This document shows positions 21,580-31,139 of a stretch of DNA of 64,000 nt, in pieces (position 1 is the first letter of the stretch; each line of letters opens with the position of its first letter). The position numbers and the translations under genes were made by a program. Source of the DNA: Mastigamoeba balamuthi (Eukaryota; Evosea; Mastigamoebida; Mastigamoebidae); assembly GCA_902651635.1 (NCBI GenBank), contig CACRSC010000037.1, forward strand, positions 298,251 to 362,250, read 5' to 3'. The notes beneath the pieces were generated by a model. It saw only the letters and a list, made by a program, of their open reading frames with translations, was not told the DNA's origin and did not search any database.

Positions 21580-22950
21580 TCAGCAGTAGCACGCGCCGCC
21601 CTGCTGGTCGGGCTGCGGGCTCTGGATGGGCTTGGGCTTGCGCTGCACCCCGTCGCCCCAGAGGCTGGGCGTCTCGATCATCTGTTGAAAAAGAAAGAGA
21701 TGTACAGATAAGATACTCTGATATCTGGCATGACGTAATACAGGAATCAACGCGGCGGAGATATCGTCTGGATACGTGCCTTGCAGACCATCTCGTCAAA
21801 GGCCTGCTGGATGCCTTCGCGCGTCTTGGCGCTGCACTCGAAGAACAGCATGCCGTTGGACCTCGCGAACTCCACGCCCTGGTCGCGCGACACCTGCCTC
21901 TCCGCCTGCACGGGCAACGTCAGACCGCAAACAGGAATCGCGATTCAATATCCCGTGATCGCGAAAATCTGAAATCTGGGCAGAAAACAAGATCCCGAAG
22001 CTCGCACCTTGTCCGTCTTGTTGCCCACGAGCACGAGGACCGCGTCCGGGTTGGTGCTGTACAGGCGGACCTCGTTGAGCCATTGCCCCACGTGCTCAAA
22101 CGTCTCCTTCTTGGTGACGTCGTAGACTGGCCAGCAGGTGAGGCTCCAGAGGCACGCAAGAGGGGGTGGCTCTGAGAGAGCGGCGGACCGAGGACGATGG
22201 CGTGGGTGCCTCTGTAGTAGGAGCTCGTGAGGGAGCGGAACTTCTCCTGGCCGGCCGTGTCCCAGATCGTCAGGTTGACCCCTGCGGCCACACGGCATCG
22301 GTGAATCCCAAGTGACACGTTGACAGCAGGCCCCCTTCCATCATGCCGTGCGTCTCGACCAAATAGGGTGATTTCCAAGTGACACGTTGACAGCAGGCCC
22401 CCTCCCACACCAGCTGACACGCCACGTGGAGGTGGCAGCAGGAGGAGGTAGGAGCCTCTCCCGTGCTGCTGCGGGAGGGGAGGATGACTGCGTACTCTTG
22501 CCCTTGCAGGTGATGTACTTGATCTTGAAGTCGACGCCGATGGTGCAGGCGTGCTCCTCGTCAAACTGGTCGTCCGTGTACCTCAGCAGTATGCTGGACC
22601 TGCACCACCAGAGGCCACAGCTGTGAGTCACAGCCAACAGCCAGGAGGAAGCAGCACAGCAGCACAGCAGCCCACCCGCGCATCTCTTTCGTGCGGGCCA
22701 CAGAGCCCAGGCGCCCACTGCACAGACAACGAGGCACCCCCAAGGCACCGCAGGCGCGGAGGGAGCACCCCGCGCCCGAGCTCGCAGGTGGAAATATGAA
22801 AAGAGATTCGAGAAACAGCAGAGGTGAGCAGAGGCTGCTGGCCGAGCAGCTGCGCGGGGGAGGCCAGGGCACGCACTTGCCCACGCCGCTGTCCCCCACG
22901 AACAGGAGCTTGAAGAGGCACTCGTACGCCCTGTCCTCCGCCGTCGCCAT
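21580..22950 (-). CDS. RAB18: Small GTPase RAB18
   Basis: RAB18 controls ER-lipid droplet and ER-Golgi traffic on membranes. All GTPase motifs are visible: P-loop GDSGVGK-SS (split by intron 1), switch I with [27 protein letters not shown] and ECSAKT. The RAB18-type tail is IETPSLW, and the protein ends in CYC, a dual geranylgeranylation site. The start is 22950 and the stop 21580-21582. Six exons; the last intron (21682-21779) fits only as GC-AG with donor AAG|GCACGT. The first intron is about 270 bases, long for this window. The third intron (2261-2440 past 20000, i.e. about 22280-22495) carries a tandem direct repeat. It sits tail-to-head with the START and glycosyltransferase genes, all on the minus strand. 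Confidence 0.94.
22308..22405 (+). repeat. Two-copy direct repeat in a RAB18 intron
   Basis: CCAAGTGACACGTTGACAGC, extending into AGGCCCCCT, occurs at 22308 and again at 22375, a period of 67 bases. The whole repeat is intronic. Confidence 0.8.
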
Positions 22951-23014
22951 GTGCCCCCAACGCCGCGGTGTCTTGGATTACAACTGTGCGTTTTTAATGA
23001 ATCTGCGGTGGCTG

Positions 23015-23033
23015 GATATTTCCCTGAAATATC
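23015..23033. promoter_or_regulatory. Inverted-repeat GATATTTC box upstream of RAB18
   Basis: GATATTTC-CCT-GAAATATC forms an 8-base inverted repeat with a 3-base spacer, about 65 to 83 bases upstream of the RAB18 start. This is the cleanest symmetric version of the box seen before other housekeeping genes here, and suggests a dimeric binding protein. Confidence 0.45.
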
Positions 23034-23105
23034 TCCGCGGGGATTTTCCCCTCCCGGCGATTCCACTTGACGCGGCGATCACTCCACGTCACTCGGCCAC
23101 GCACC

Positions 23106-24147
23106 TCACAGCCCCCTCCAGTGCCCCGCCTTGTCGACGTGCACCACGTACGCCTCCCCCGCTTGCTCGCCGCCCTCTGCGGCAAAGAGTCTCTCGGGCA
23201 CGAAAACGACGTCGCCGACGCGGACGACCTGCGCGGGGTCGACGTCCGCGAGGCCCATGCCGTAGGCCCCGATGTGCCTCTCGACCGCCGCGGTCCAGAC
23301 GAAGACGCCTGTCCTCCTGGCCGACTGCTCTCTGGGGCTCAGACGCGCCCAGGGCACCGCAGCCCCCGCGGCCCCCGCGGCCCCCGCGGCCCTCTCGGAC
23401 TCCACGTTGCCCAGCGCGGCCTCGAGGGCGTCGCGGGCCACCGTGTGGTTGCGCGTGGCCCCGAACGCCCAGTTCTGGACGACCAGCGACGAGCCCCAGC
23501 GGCCCAGCGAGGCTACGAGGAGCGCGCCGCCCGAGGCCCCCGCGGCGCTCGCGTTCCACCAGCGCGCGACGGGCGACGCGCAGCGGACGTCCCAGTCGGC
23601 GACGACGCCGCCGAGGTCGCGGGCGAGGAGGTACTTGAAGACGTCGGCCTTCTCGATGCCCTCGCGGACGAGGAGGTACTGCGCAAAGGCCCGCGGGCCC
23701 AGCAGGCGCTCGGCGGAGGCCAGCATCGACTTGTCGTCCCAGAGCACGTGCAGGCACCCGCTGCCCTGCTTCTCCCACGTTTCCCAGAGCTCCTCGGCCT
23801 CCTCGGGCTTCACGCCGCCGATGGTCCTGCGGACTCTGCGCGGCGACGAGGTCAGCGGGAGCAGCGAGGCCTCCACAGTCAATTGCTCGCCTGTGGACGA
23901 CGCAGCTCGGGACGCAGAGGGACTGGGGCGAGGGCTTCTTGGGGCGCGAGGCCACGAGGGCAGCGGGGGCAGGAGGGGCGAGGCAGGGGCAGCTGGGGGC
24001 AGCCGAGTCCCGCAGGAGCGCGGGCTCCGACGCGGGGTCGCGGAGGTTGGGGACCACGACGACGACGGGCACCAGGAGGCACAGGTGGATCACGCAGAGA
24101 CCCGCGGCGCAGCCCAGAAGCACCTGCACAACTCTCGGGCGGCCCAT
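23106..24147 (-). CDS. OCH1-like glycosyltransferase with DXD motif (type II membrane protein)
   Basis: Likely a Golgi sugar transferase. The start at 24147 gives a short cytoplasmic tail and signal anchor (VLLGCAAGLCVIHLCLLVPV), the usual type II topology. The catalytic part has RRTIGGVKPEEAEELWETW, VLWDDKSM, AFAQYLLVREGIEKADVFKY and LARDLGGVVADWDVRCA. The DWD corresponds to the nucleotide-sugar-binding DXD of the Gly_transf_sug family. The C-terminus ends VHVDKAGHWRGL, resembling the conserved terminal HH(x)W block in part. The frame changes near 23880-23910, so an intron is expected there. I could not place it cleanly, because all nearby donors are weak or out of phase. Linkage and acceptor are unknown. 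Confidence 0.78.
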
Positions 24148-24547
24148 TGTCCGAAGTCAATCGATTTTGGCGCCACAACACACTGAGGGAGAATTATAAA
24201 AGAGAATCACTTGATTTTCACCGAAAAGCGTGCGGGCCAGGCAGTGCCTCGGCAGTACAGTTGGATGACGTCCGCGATACACGGAGGCACTCCAGATAAA
24301 CACGCGTTATCGCTATCCCCAACACTGCACCCCTCATTCGAGCAACTCAAGAAATGAACTCTCCTGTCGCGTGCCAGCAGCTGCAGTTCTACATCGCAGA
24401 CCAGACACACACCGAGGCAGGTCCTTTGTGGACAGCGAGGAGGACACCGACGGTCCTTTTTGTTTCATTTCCCCCATACGACTACAATCGTCTCAGGCCT
24501 CCAGCCCCTGAGCATCCAAGGAGCGGCACCAGGGCTGCCTCAGCCTC
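24148..24547. other. Spacer between glycosyltransferase and PDE2
   Basis: The spacer is 400 bases with no supported gene. It holds the glycosyltransferase promoter (an AT-rich ATTATAAAAG at about 24192-24201) and the PDE2 3' end. The sequence ATCGATTGACTTCGG sits just before the glycosyltransferase start. Confidence 0.35.
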
Positions 24548-27500
24548 TCACTGCTCCCAGTTGGCGGCGTTGGCCACGAGGTTGCTGAGCATCACGCGGG
24601 CCACGTCGGGGCAGAGGGGCTGCAGGAGCTCCGCGAGGGGCCTCGCCACGTACCTGGTGAACGCCGCCTGGCACTTGGCCGTGTCCGCGACGCCGCCGTC
24701 GGCAAACGGCGAGGCCTTGAGCCCCGCGGACCTCTCCCTCTCGCCCTGGGCGCGCAGCTCCTCCATCGCCCTACGGGCCCAGCGCTCGCAGACGGCCCAC
24801 TTGCGCGCGGCCCGCGAGACGTCCGCGGCCTTGACGAGCGCGCGGAGGGCCAGCAGGCGGTCGGCGGGGCTCTGGGGGTCGAGCCCCCCGGTGGCCGCGC
24901 GGGCGCCGAGCATCGCGGTGACCTCGAGGTGCCGCGCGAGGTCCGTGCAGCGCACGAGCTCCGCGACGGCCTCGCGCAGCTCCAGCGCCGCGGCGGTGCC
25001 CACTTTGCTGCCCACCGCGAGGCCCGCGTCGGCGCTCTGCAGCAGCCGCACGGCCTCCGCGCTGCTGGAGCTCTCGATGGCCCCGGCTCCCGCGCCGCAG
25101 CTCGCGGCCAGCGGGTCCAGCGTGGCGCGGAGGAACGCGTTGCCGACGCCCGGGTGCGCCATGTCGTGGGCCGCGCAGGCCACCAGCGCAGCGAGGCGCT
25201 CGACCGGCGTGAACGTCACGCGGGAGCCGCTCAGCAGGGCGTGGACGGCCTGCACGGCGTCTGCGGCGTGCGTGCTGTTGTGGAACTGCAGCGCGGGGTT
25301 GTGCGTGCGGTCGACGGCCCGCAGGAACGCGCGGACGCGGTGCCTGTCGAGGCCCAGCGCAGAGACGAGGCCCTGGCGCTCCACGGCCGCCATGCCCACG
25401 GCCTCGAGCAGCGTGGCGCCGGCGGGGACCTCGATGTCGCAGACGTCGTAGTCCCAGGACTCGAAGGCCGAGGGCCCCGCGCTGTCGATGCAGCCCGCGA
25501 GCTCCTGCGTGCCCGTGTGGTCCGGGGAGCACACGGCCCCGGGCACGTCGTTCTCGTCTCCCGTGCAGGTCGAGGACAGCGCGACCTCGGGGCGCTCGTC
25601 GACCGTCAGCAGGGCGATCAGGTAGTCCCCCGTGTCCCTGTCCAGCCCTGCAAAGGGATTGAAGGCGTGTGAGAATATGAAAAAAAAACGAAGTCACAAA
25701 CGAAGTCAAAATGACATTCGCGATTCAGCTCGCGCTGATTCATCAGCCTCTCGCCATCGGGGAAATAATGCCCGGTATTGGCCAGATTCAGCAGCCCAAC
25801 GTTTTATCAGCTGAGGGCTCGATGAACGCGTACCGAGTCCGCGGACTTTCTCGCGGAGGCCGCGGCCGGCCTTGTAGAGCTCGTTGGTGGCAATGAGGTG
25901 CTCGAGCGCGGACACGTCCTGCTGCAGGCCCTGCGGGAGCGCCCCCTTGCGCTGCACGTCGGACAGCGTGCGAATCGCGTCCTCGGCTGGGAGCGAGAGG
26001 GCATCGGTTCTGCCTTGGGTCTGGTCCATGTTCCGCTGCTCCTTGGCCTTCTTCTCGCGGCCGCCCCTGCGAGAGAGCACGATGGCCACCGCGAGGACAG
26101 CAGCGACCAGCACGGCGGAGACGGGGATGACGACGCCGATGGCGATGGCGACCGCGTGGTCGCCGCCCCCGCCCGAGAGGTCGACGTCTTTGGTGCGGAC
26201 GAAGAACCAGACGGACCAGCCCAGCGAGAGCGGCTGGTGCGTCGTGAAGTAGTGCTCTCCGTGGACCGCGACCTCCCAGAACATCGAGGCCTTGGCGGGC
26301 GTGATCAGCGCGATGGCCGGGAGCTCTGGCGCGAGGCTGTCCACTCGGCACATGTAGTTGGCGCACTCGCCCGCGCCCCACAGCTCCGCCAGCGCCTCGT
26401 CAGCAGCGCCGATCACCTGCCCGCGCTCGTTGACCATCACAATCCAGAACGTGTCTGCACGCGAGGGGCACGTGAGCACATGTGCAGGCCAGGCGGCGGG
26501 AGCAGCGGGGAGGGCAGCGAGGGCGGACAGGGGCCGACGGTGGAGATGTTGTGGAAGAAGTCCCTCGAGTCAGACATGGGCAGGTCCGTGTAGAAGCCTC
26601 CCAGGTACTCGCCGTTGCGCCACCTGATCGGCACGCCCAGCGAGAACGCCATCGCTGTGGCAATGCTCGTTTTCAGAGAAGAGAGGAGATGGAGGGGGAG
26701 AGAACAAGTGATCTGGGCGCTTCTGACGTACATTTTGCGGGGGCCAGGTACCAGGGGTCTGTCCACATGGGCACCTGGTCGAACTTGGTGGTCTTGAACT
26801 TCTCCATGAGCCCCGGGTAGCCGCCCCTGCTCTTGGAAGTCCACGGGGTGGCCTGCGTGTTGATGCAGCGCCACGAGGTGATCCCGGTGGCCTCTGTGCA
26901 GCCGACGGTGACCCACACGCGGCCCCAGTCGCGGTTCTTGACGCCGCGGGACCACAGCCACGCGGTGGTGAAGGGGTACTTGATGACGAGGGGCCTGGCG
27001 AGCGGGTCCAGCAGCTGGGAGGCCTCCATCCCCCACAGGAAGTCGCAGGCTGTCTCGCAGCTGAAGCACGGGCGCCCCGCACGGACGGCAGCGGTGCTGT
27101 TGCACCAGTCGACCCACTCGTCGTGGCACCAGCACCGCGGGCTGCTGCCCAGCCCCTCGAAGGGTGCCACCAGCAGCGGGTCGGGGCTGTATGACGGGTC
27201 CAGTGCATCACATGACAGCCATGCCTGCAAAAAGATCAAATTATCAGTTAATGGCAATTCTGTAATCCAGCCATATATTTATGGAAAAAACGAAGTCGTA
27301 GTCTAGTGATTGAGTGCGCACATCGCTCATCCTGTTGGGGCCTATGTCGACCACGAGAGGGAAAGCGCCGTCTAGGTACGTGAAGTCCTTGAGGTGCATC
27401 TTGGGGAGGGTGGCCACGGCCAGCGACTCCTGGGCGACACGCCCCGCCAGCCACAAGCTCTGCCGAATTTTTGGCAAAGGGAGGGAAGAAGGGAGTCAGA

Positions 27501-27756
27501 ACTTGGTTGCCTCGGGACACATTCTGCGCCCAGCGTACCGTGGTGATGTCTGCGTAGATCGTCTCCACCTTGAACGTCGCCTGCAGGACAGTGGACTCCA
27601 TGTCGGCAACCTCGACTACACTATTTTTGACATTACCGGCCCCGTTGTCTTCAGTCACACACGAAGCGCGCTGTGAGATGCCTGTGCGCGTGCGTACGCT
27701 GCCAAAGCGGCACTCGCGAGGCTGAGGCAGAGAAACAGGCCTGGGTGCGCTCTCAT
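24548..27756 (-). CDS. Membrane cyclic-nucleotide phosphodiesterase with extracellular sensor (PDE2)
   Basis: Predicted to degrade cAMP/cGMP under control of an extracellular ligand. I chose the start at 27756 because it yields a signal peptide (MRAHPGLFLCLSLASAALAA) in a short first exon; the next exon continues VADMESTVLQATFKVETIYA. The ectodomain of about 400 residues has cysteine clusters (CWCHDEWVDWCN, CFSCETACDFLW) and a Cache-like distal part (TFWIVMVNERGQVIGAADEA). A single helix follows (AIAIGVVIPVSAVLVAAVLA, 26140-26060), then the PDEase I domain with HNSTHAADA, HDMAHPGVGNAF, LVRCTDLARHLEV and ALVKAADVSRAAR, which holds the metal-site histidines and aspartates. The stop is 24548-24550. 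It shares layout with PDE1 but uses a cleavable signal, so its topology is type I. It neighbours the WSC gene and cyclase R. Confidence 0.88.
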
Positions 27757-27871
27757 TTGTGCCCAACTCGTTGTGTGAACGGGCCGAGGTTCTTAGCGTG
27801 GTTGTTATTGAAAGGGGGATGATACGGGCAGACGTTGTAGTGAAGGAGAGCCGAGGGTCTATGCTGTATTG

Positions 27872-27882
27872 CTCTATTTATA
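27872..27882 (-). promoter_or_regulatory. TATA-like element of PDE2
   Basis: The minus strand reads TATAAATAGAG, about 115 bases upstream of the chosen PDE2 start. It resembles the PDE1 element. Confidence 0.35.
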
Positions 27883-28507
27883 ACGCTGGATTTCCTTTTT
27901 TCCTTTTGACTCTCGCAGCAGCGAAAAAAAACGAGGAGTGGAACCCGTTCTGTATTTCTATTAATAGTTCTGGCGTGTGGCACAGGGACACAAAAGCCGC
28001 TCTTGAGCGGGCAGCAACGGAAACTCGAGAAGTTGAGCACCACCGGGCAGTTGGCCCAGACCCGGGGGTATTCATGGAGCGGCAGCGCCCGCGGAGTCAG
28101 TGCGACTACTCTGCGGAACAGCTCCGTCATTTCTGCAGCGAATTCCGGGCGATTGCTCATCGCCGGTGCCCTGCGGTCGAGAGATGCCGATTACGGTGAA
28201 ATGCAAGCCGCCCGAATGGCCTTCGGCATCGCCCTTCTTCAAGCAAGCTCGGCAGTGCTATCCGCGAACATGGGCGAGTGGCATTTAGCGAATAATGAGA
28301 ACGGCATTGGACGAGCAGGGCCGATAGGCAAACGCAGCCTCTGCCCCTATCCGTGCCCGGACTGCACCGCGGCGCATCGAGCGAGCGCTTTGATAGAGGA
28401 GTGACACAAGGGGAGCTCAGTGGAGGGGGGTCTGATACTCAGCCCGAGCTACAGTCTGTGTTTGATTCGTTCCTGGGAGGGGGGGCGGGGCAGGGGCAGG
28501 GCATCTG
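27883..28507. other. Spacer upstream of PDE2
   Basis: About 620 bases lie between PDE2 and the 3' end of the WSC gene. Frames are present on both strands, but none has family resemblance or splice support. I see nothing identifiable. Confidence 0.4.
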
Positions 28508-30666
28508 CTACTCGAGCAGCATGTGCCCCCGTCTATTGCTCCAGCACGTCGTCACCAGCACCGAGCCCACCGTGATGACAGCGATGGCGGCCAGCGCCCC
28601 TGCCAGGGCAGCCGCGATCGGGGCGACGGCCTTGAGCGCAGACCTGAGAGAGGGCAGCGGCCAGAGTGAGTGAAGAGCAGGCCGAGAGACGACTCACGCG
28701 GGGGCCCTGGCCTTGGAGGAGGCGGCCACGATGCAGGTGTCCATGGACCACGAGACCCCGTGGCCGCTGCAGCCCGCGGGGGCCGTGAGGCCGCCGGTCA
28801 TGCAGACGCCCAGGCCGCACCAGCCGCAGAAGTTGTCCTTGAGGCAGACCTCGCACGTCTTGAACGAGTTGCACCAGTCGACCGTCTTGAGGCACGTCGA
28901 GGCCAGCGGGTACTGCCGCTCGTAGCCCGCGTCGCACATGCAGTTGGGCAGGCAGCTCTCGTTGAAGACGGGGCCCGTGTCGCACTCCTCCAGCCCCGCG
29001 GCCACGCCGTCCCCGCAGACCGTCTTGCACGTGCCCTTTGTCCGGTCTGCGCGCCAGCCCGCGTAGCACCTGCAGTCGGTGGCCGAGCACCCGGCGGTCG
29101 AGTCGCACTGCTCGCCCGCCTCGACGACGCCGTTGCCGCAGGTCGACGAGCGGACGACGAGGAGGCGCGCGGGGTGCAGCAGGTCGCCCGCGAGGCCCTG
29201 CGCCCGCCGCTGCCCGTTGTTGGGCACGACCAGCCACGCGTACGTCCCGCTGCCCAGCGCCAGCGTCGCCGTCAGCGCCGTGGCGCCGGCGGGGGCGTCA
29301 GAGGCCCGCACGGACGCGCGGAGCCGCAGGCTGCTGGCGTCGCTGCCCACGAGCACGTCGTACGTCGCAGCCGGCAGCCCAGCAGCGGCGCCGGGGCAGA
29401 GGCCCGACGTCCCCCACTGCGACGCGGCCAGCGGGGCGAACGACAGCGTCACGGAGCCGTCGCGGACAGTGAGGACGGTGCCGTTGGCGGGGGAGAGCAT
29501 CGCCGTGGGCTCGGGGGCCGCGGGGACGCAGAACGAGGCCGCGAGCGACCGCGGCGAGTCGCCCGGCCGCGCACCGTGCATCGCCAGGGTCGCCGAGTAG
29601 TTCCCGGCCGCGAGGCCCACGCCGAGGCTCTGCGCCACGGTCGCGGGGAACGCGGGGCCGGCGTAGAACTGGCAGTCGACGGTCGTGTTGAGGGCCAGCG
29701 TCCCCGTGTGGTCCTGGCGGACGACGACGCGCCACTCGTAGCACCAGCAGAGCGGGTCCCACTCGCCCATCGTCCACGACCACTGCAGCGCACGTTAGCC
29801 GAGGCGGCGGGCGCACTGGGTACCTTGAGGAGCGGCATCGCGGTGTCGTTGTCGACGAGTCCCGAGTCGGCGGCCCACGAGGGCTGCGGGAGGCAACTCG
29901 CGGGGTCCGCAGAGTCCTCTGCGAAGCCAGTGCGCCACACACTGGTGGCACCCGAGGCGCCGCCGCAGACCTCAGAGGCGTTGAGGTCGCAGGGCGTCGT
30001 GCAGGCCGCGGCGGACAGCGCGTCGGTCAGCGAGTGGGAGTCGCCGCAGCGGCACTCGTGGCCGTTGGAGCTTCCCGAGTACGCCGAGGGCAGCGACGCA
30101 CAGTACTCACGGCACGCGTTCGCGGACAAGGTGGGGCCCGCGAAGGAGAGCAGTGAACCCGTGGTGCTGCCGAAGCAGCCGATCTGTGTGGCCGCTGCGA
30201 GGGGAGGGGATTGCTTGGTGGTTGGAAAAAAACAAAGTGCGAACGCACCGGACATGTTGCGGGGGCCATAGTCCTTGCGCACGCGGCCCGAGAGGACCCC
30301 GGGGCTCGTGATCGCGGGAGCGCCACTGTATACCCTCAGCGTGCAAGCTGAACCCGCGGCCACTCTGAGGTGGAGGAGAGAGGCCAGAGGGGTGGTGTCA
30401 GATGTGTTCGGAGACCACTGACTTGCGCACGCTGCGGCGGACGCGGTGAACGACCAGCTGCCACAGCCGGTGCGCGAGCAGCACAGAGCCTTGCACTGGT
30501 CGGACGAGGCAGCGTGAAGAGGCGGGCCCAGCGCTGCGCCGACCCACACGACGCCCTGGACGACCTGCACGGACTCGCACGTCCACGGCCCCCAAGCAGC
30601 GCAGCAGGCAGCGAGCAGTGCCGGCGCCCAGAACACGCACAGGCGAGCGCGATAAACCATTGCCAT
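28508..30666 (-). CDS. WSC-domain type I membrane protein with cysteine-rich repeats
   Basis: A probable surface sensor or carbohydrate-binding protein. The start at 30666 gives a signal peptide (ARLCVFWAPALLAACCAAWG). An apple/PAN-like segment follows (DQCKALCCSRTGCGSWSFTA), then a WSC domain (IGCFGSTTGSLLSF, then HECRCGDSHSLTDAL, CDLNASEVCGGASG). Next come a beta-rich domain of about 200 residues and two CGNGVVEAGEQCD-type cysteine repeats as in DUF4215 proteins. The membrane helix is VAPIAAALAGALAAIAVITV, with a short tail NRRGHMLLE (stop 28508-28510). Introns: 30253 region (GTGCGT donor), 29820 region (GTACCC), and the last one (GTGAGT) just before the TM exon. It is divergently paired with cyclase R; the other copy at 11410-13330 is decayed. 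In yeast, WSC proteins sense wall stress. That role here is only an analogy. Confidence 0.85.
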
Positions 30667-31139
30667 GAGGAGCTCAAAAGCTTGACCGACCTTGATCGCC
30701 TGTTCTGTATGTGCTATTTCTGCTGCTGTAAACTCGAAAAAAATGAAAACAAAGTCGCCCCAAAAGCGTTCCCCCCCTGAAACGAGGACCCCGCACGGCA
30801 GCGAGGTGCCAACCCTCCCCACCCACACACACCCTCCCCGTCGTGAGAGGTGCTCTTTCGGAATTCACATGGCATTGGACTGCAGAAGATGCGAGAACAG
30901 GTTGGCGATGCCGTTCCGACTCGGTTCGGCTTCACCGAGCCAAAGCGGTAAACATCCGGAGGTAGTTGACAGACAACGAGAGAAATTCTATTCCGAGTGC
31001 TGCTCTGACGTGTGCTGCGGGCAATGCACGAGATTGCCCGAGGCGAGGGCTCAGGAATAGAAACGGGGGGACAGGAGTGTTGGCTACAGACGGGCTGCAG
31101 CTCAAAATAGACTGAGAAGAGACCCCAGAGGCGGTTCCG
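30667..31139. promoter_or_regulatory. Divergent promoter region of WSC gene and cyclase R
   Basis: A 473-base head-to-head spacer that must serve both genes. The last ~25 bases before the cyclase start match the leader of copy L. No GATATTT box is seen. The divergent arrangement suggests co-regulation. Confidence 0.45.
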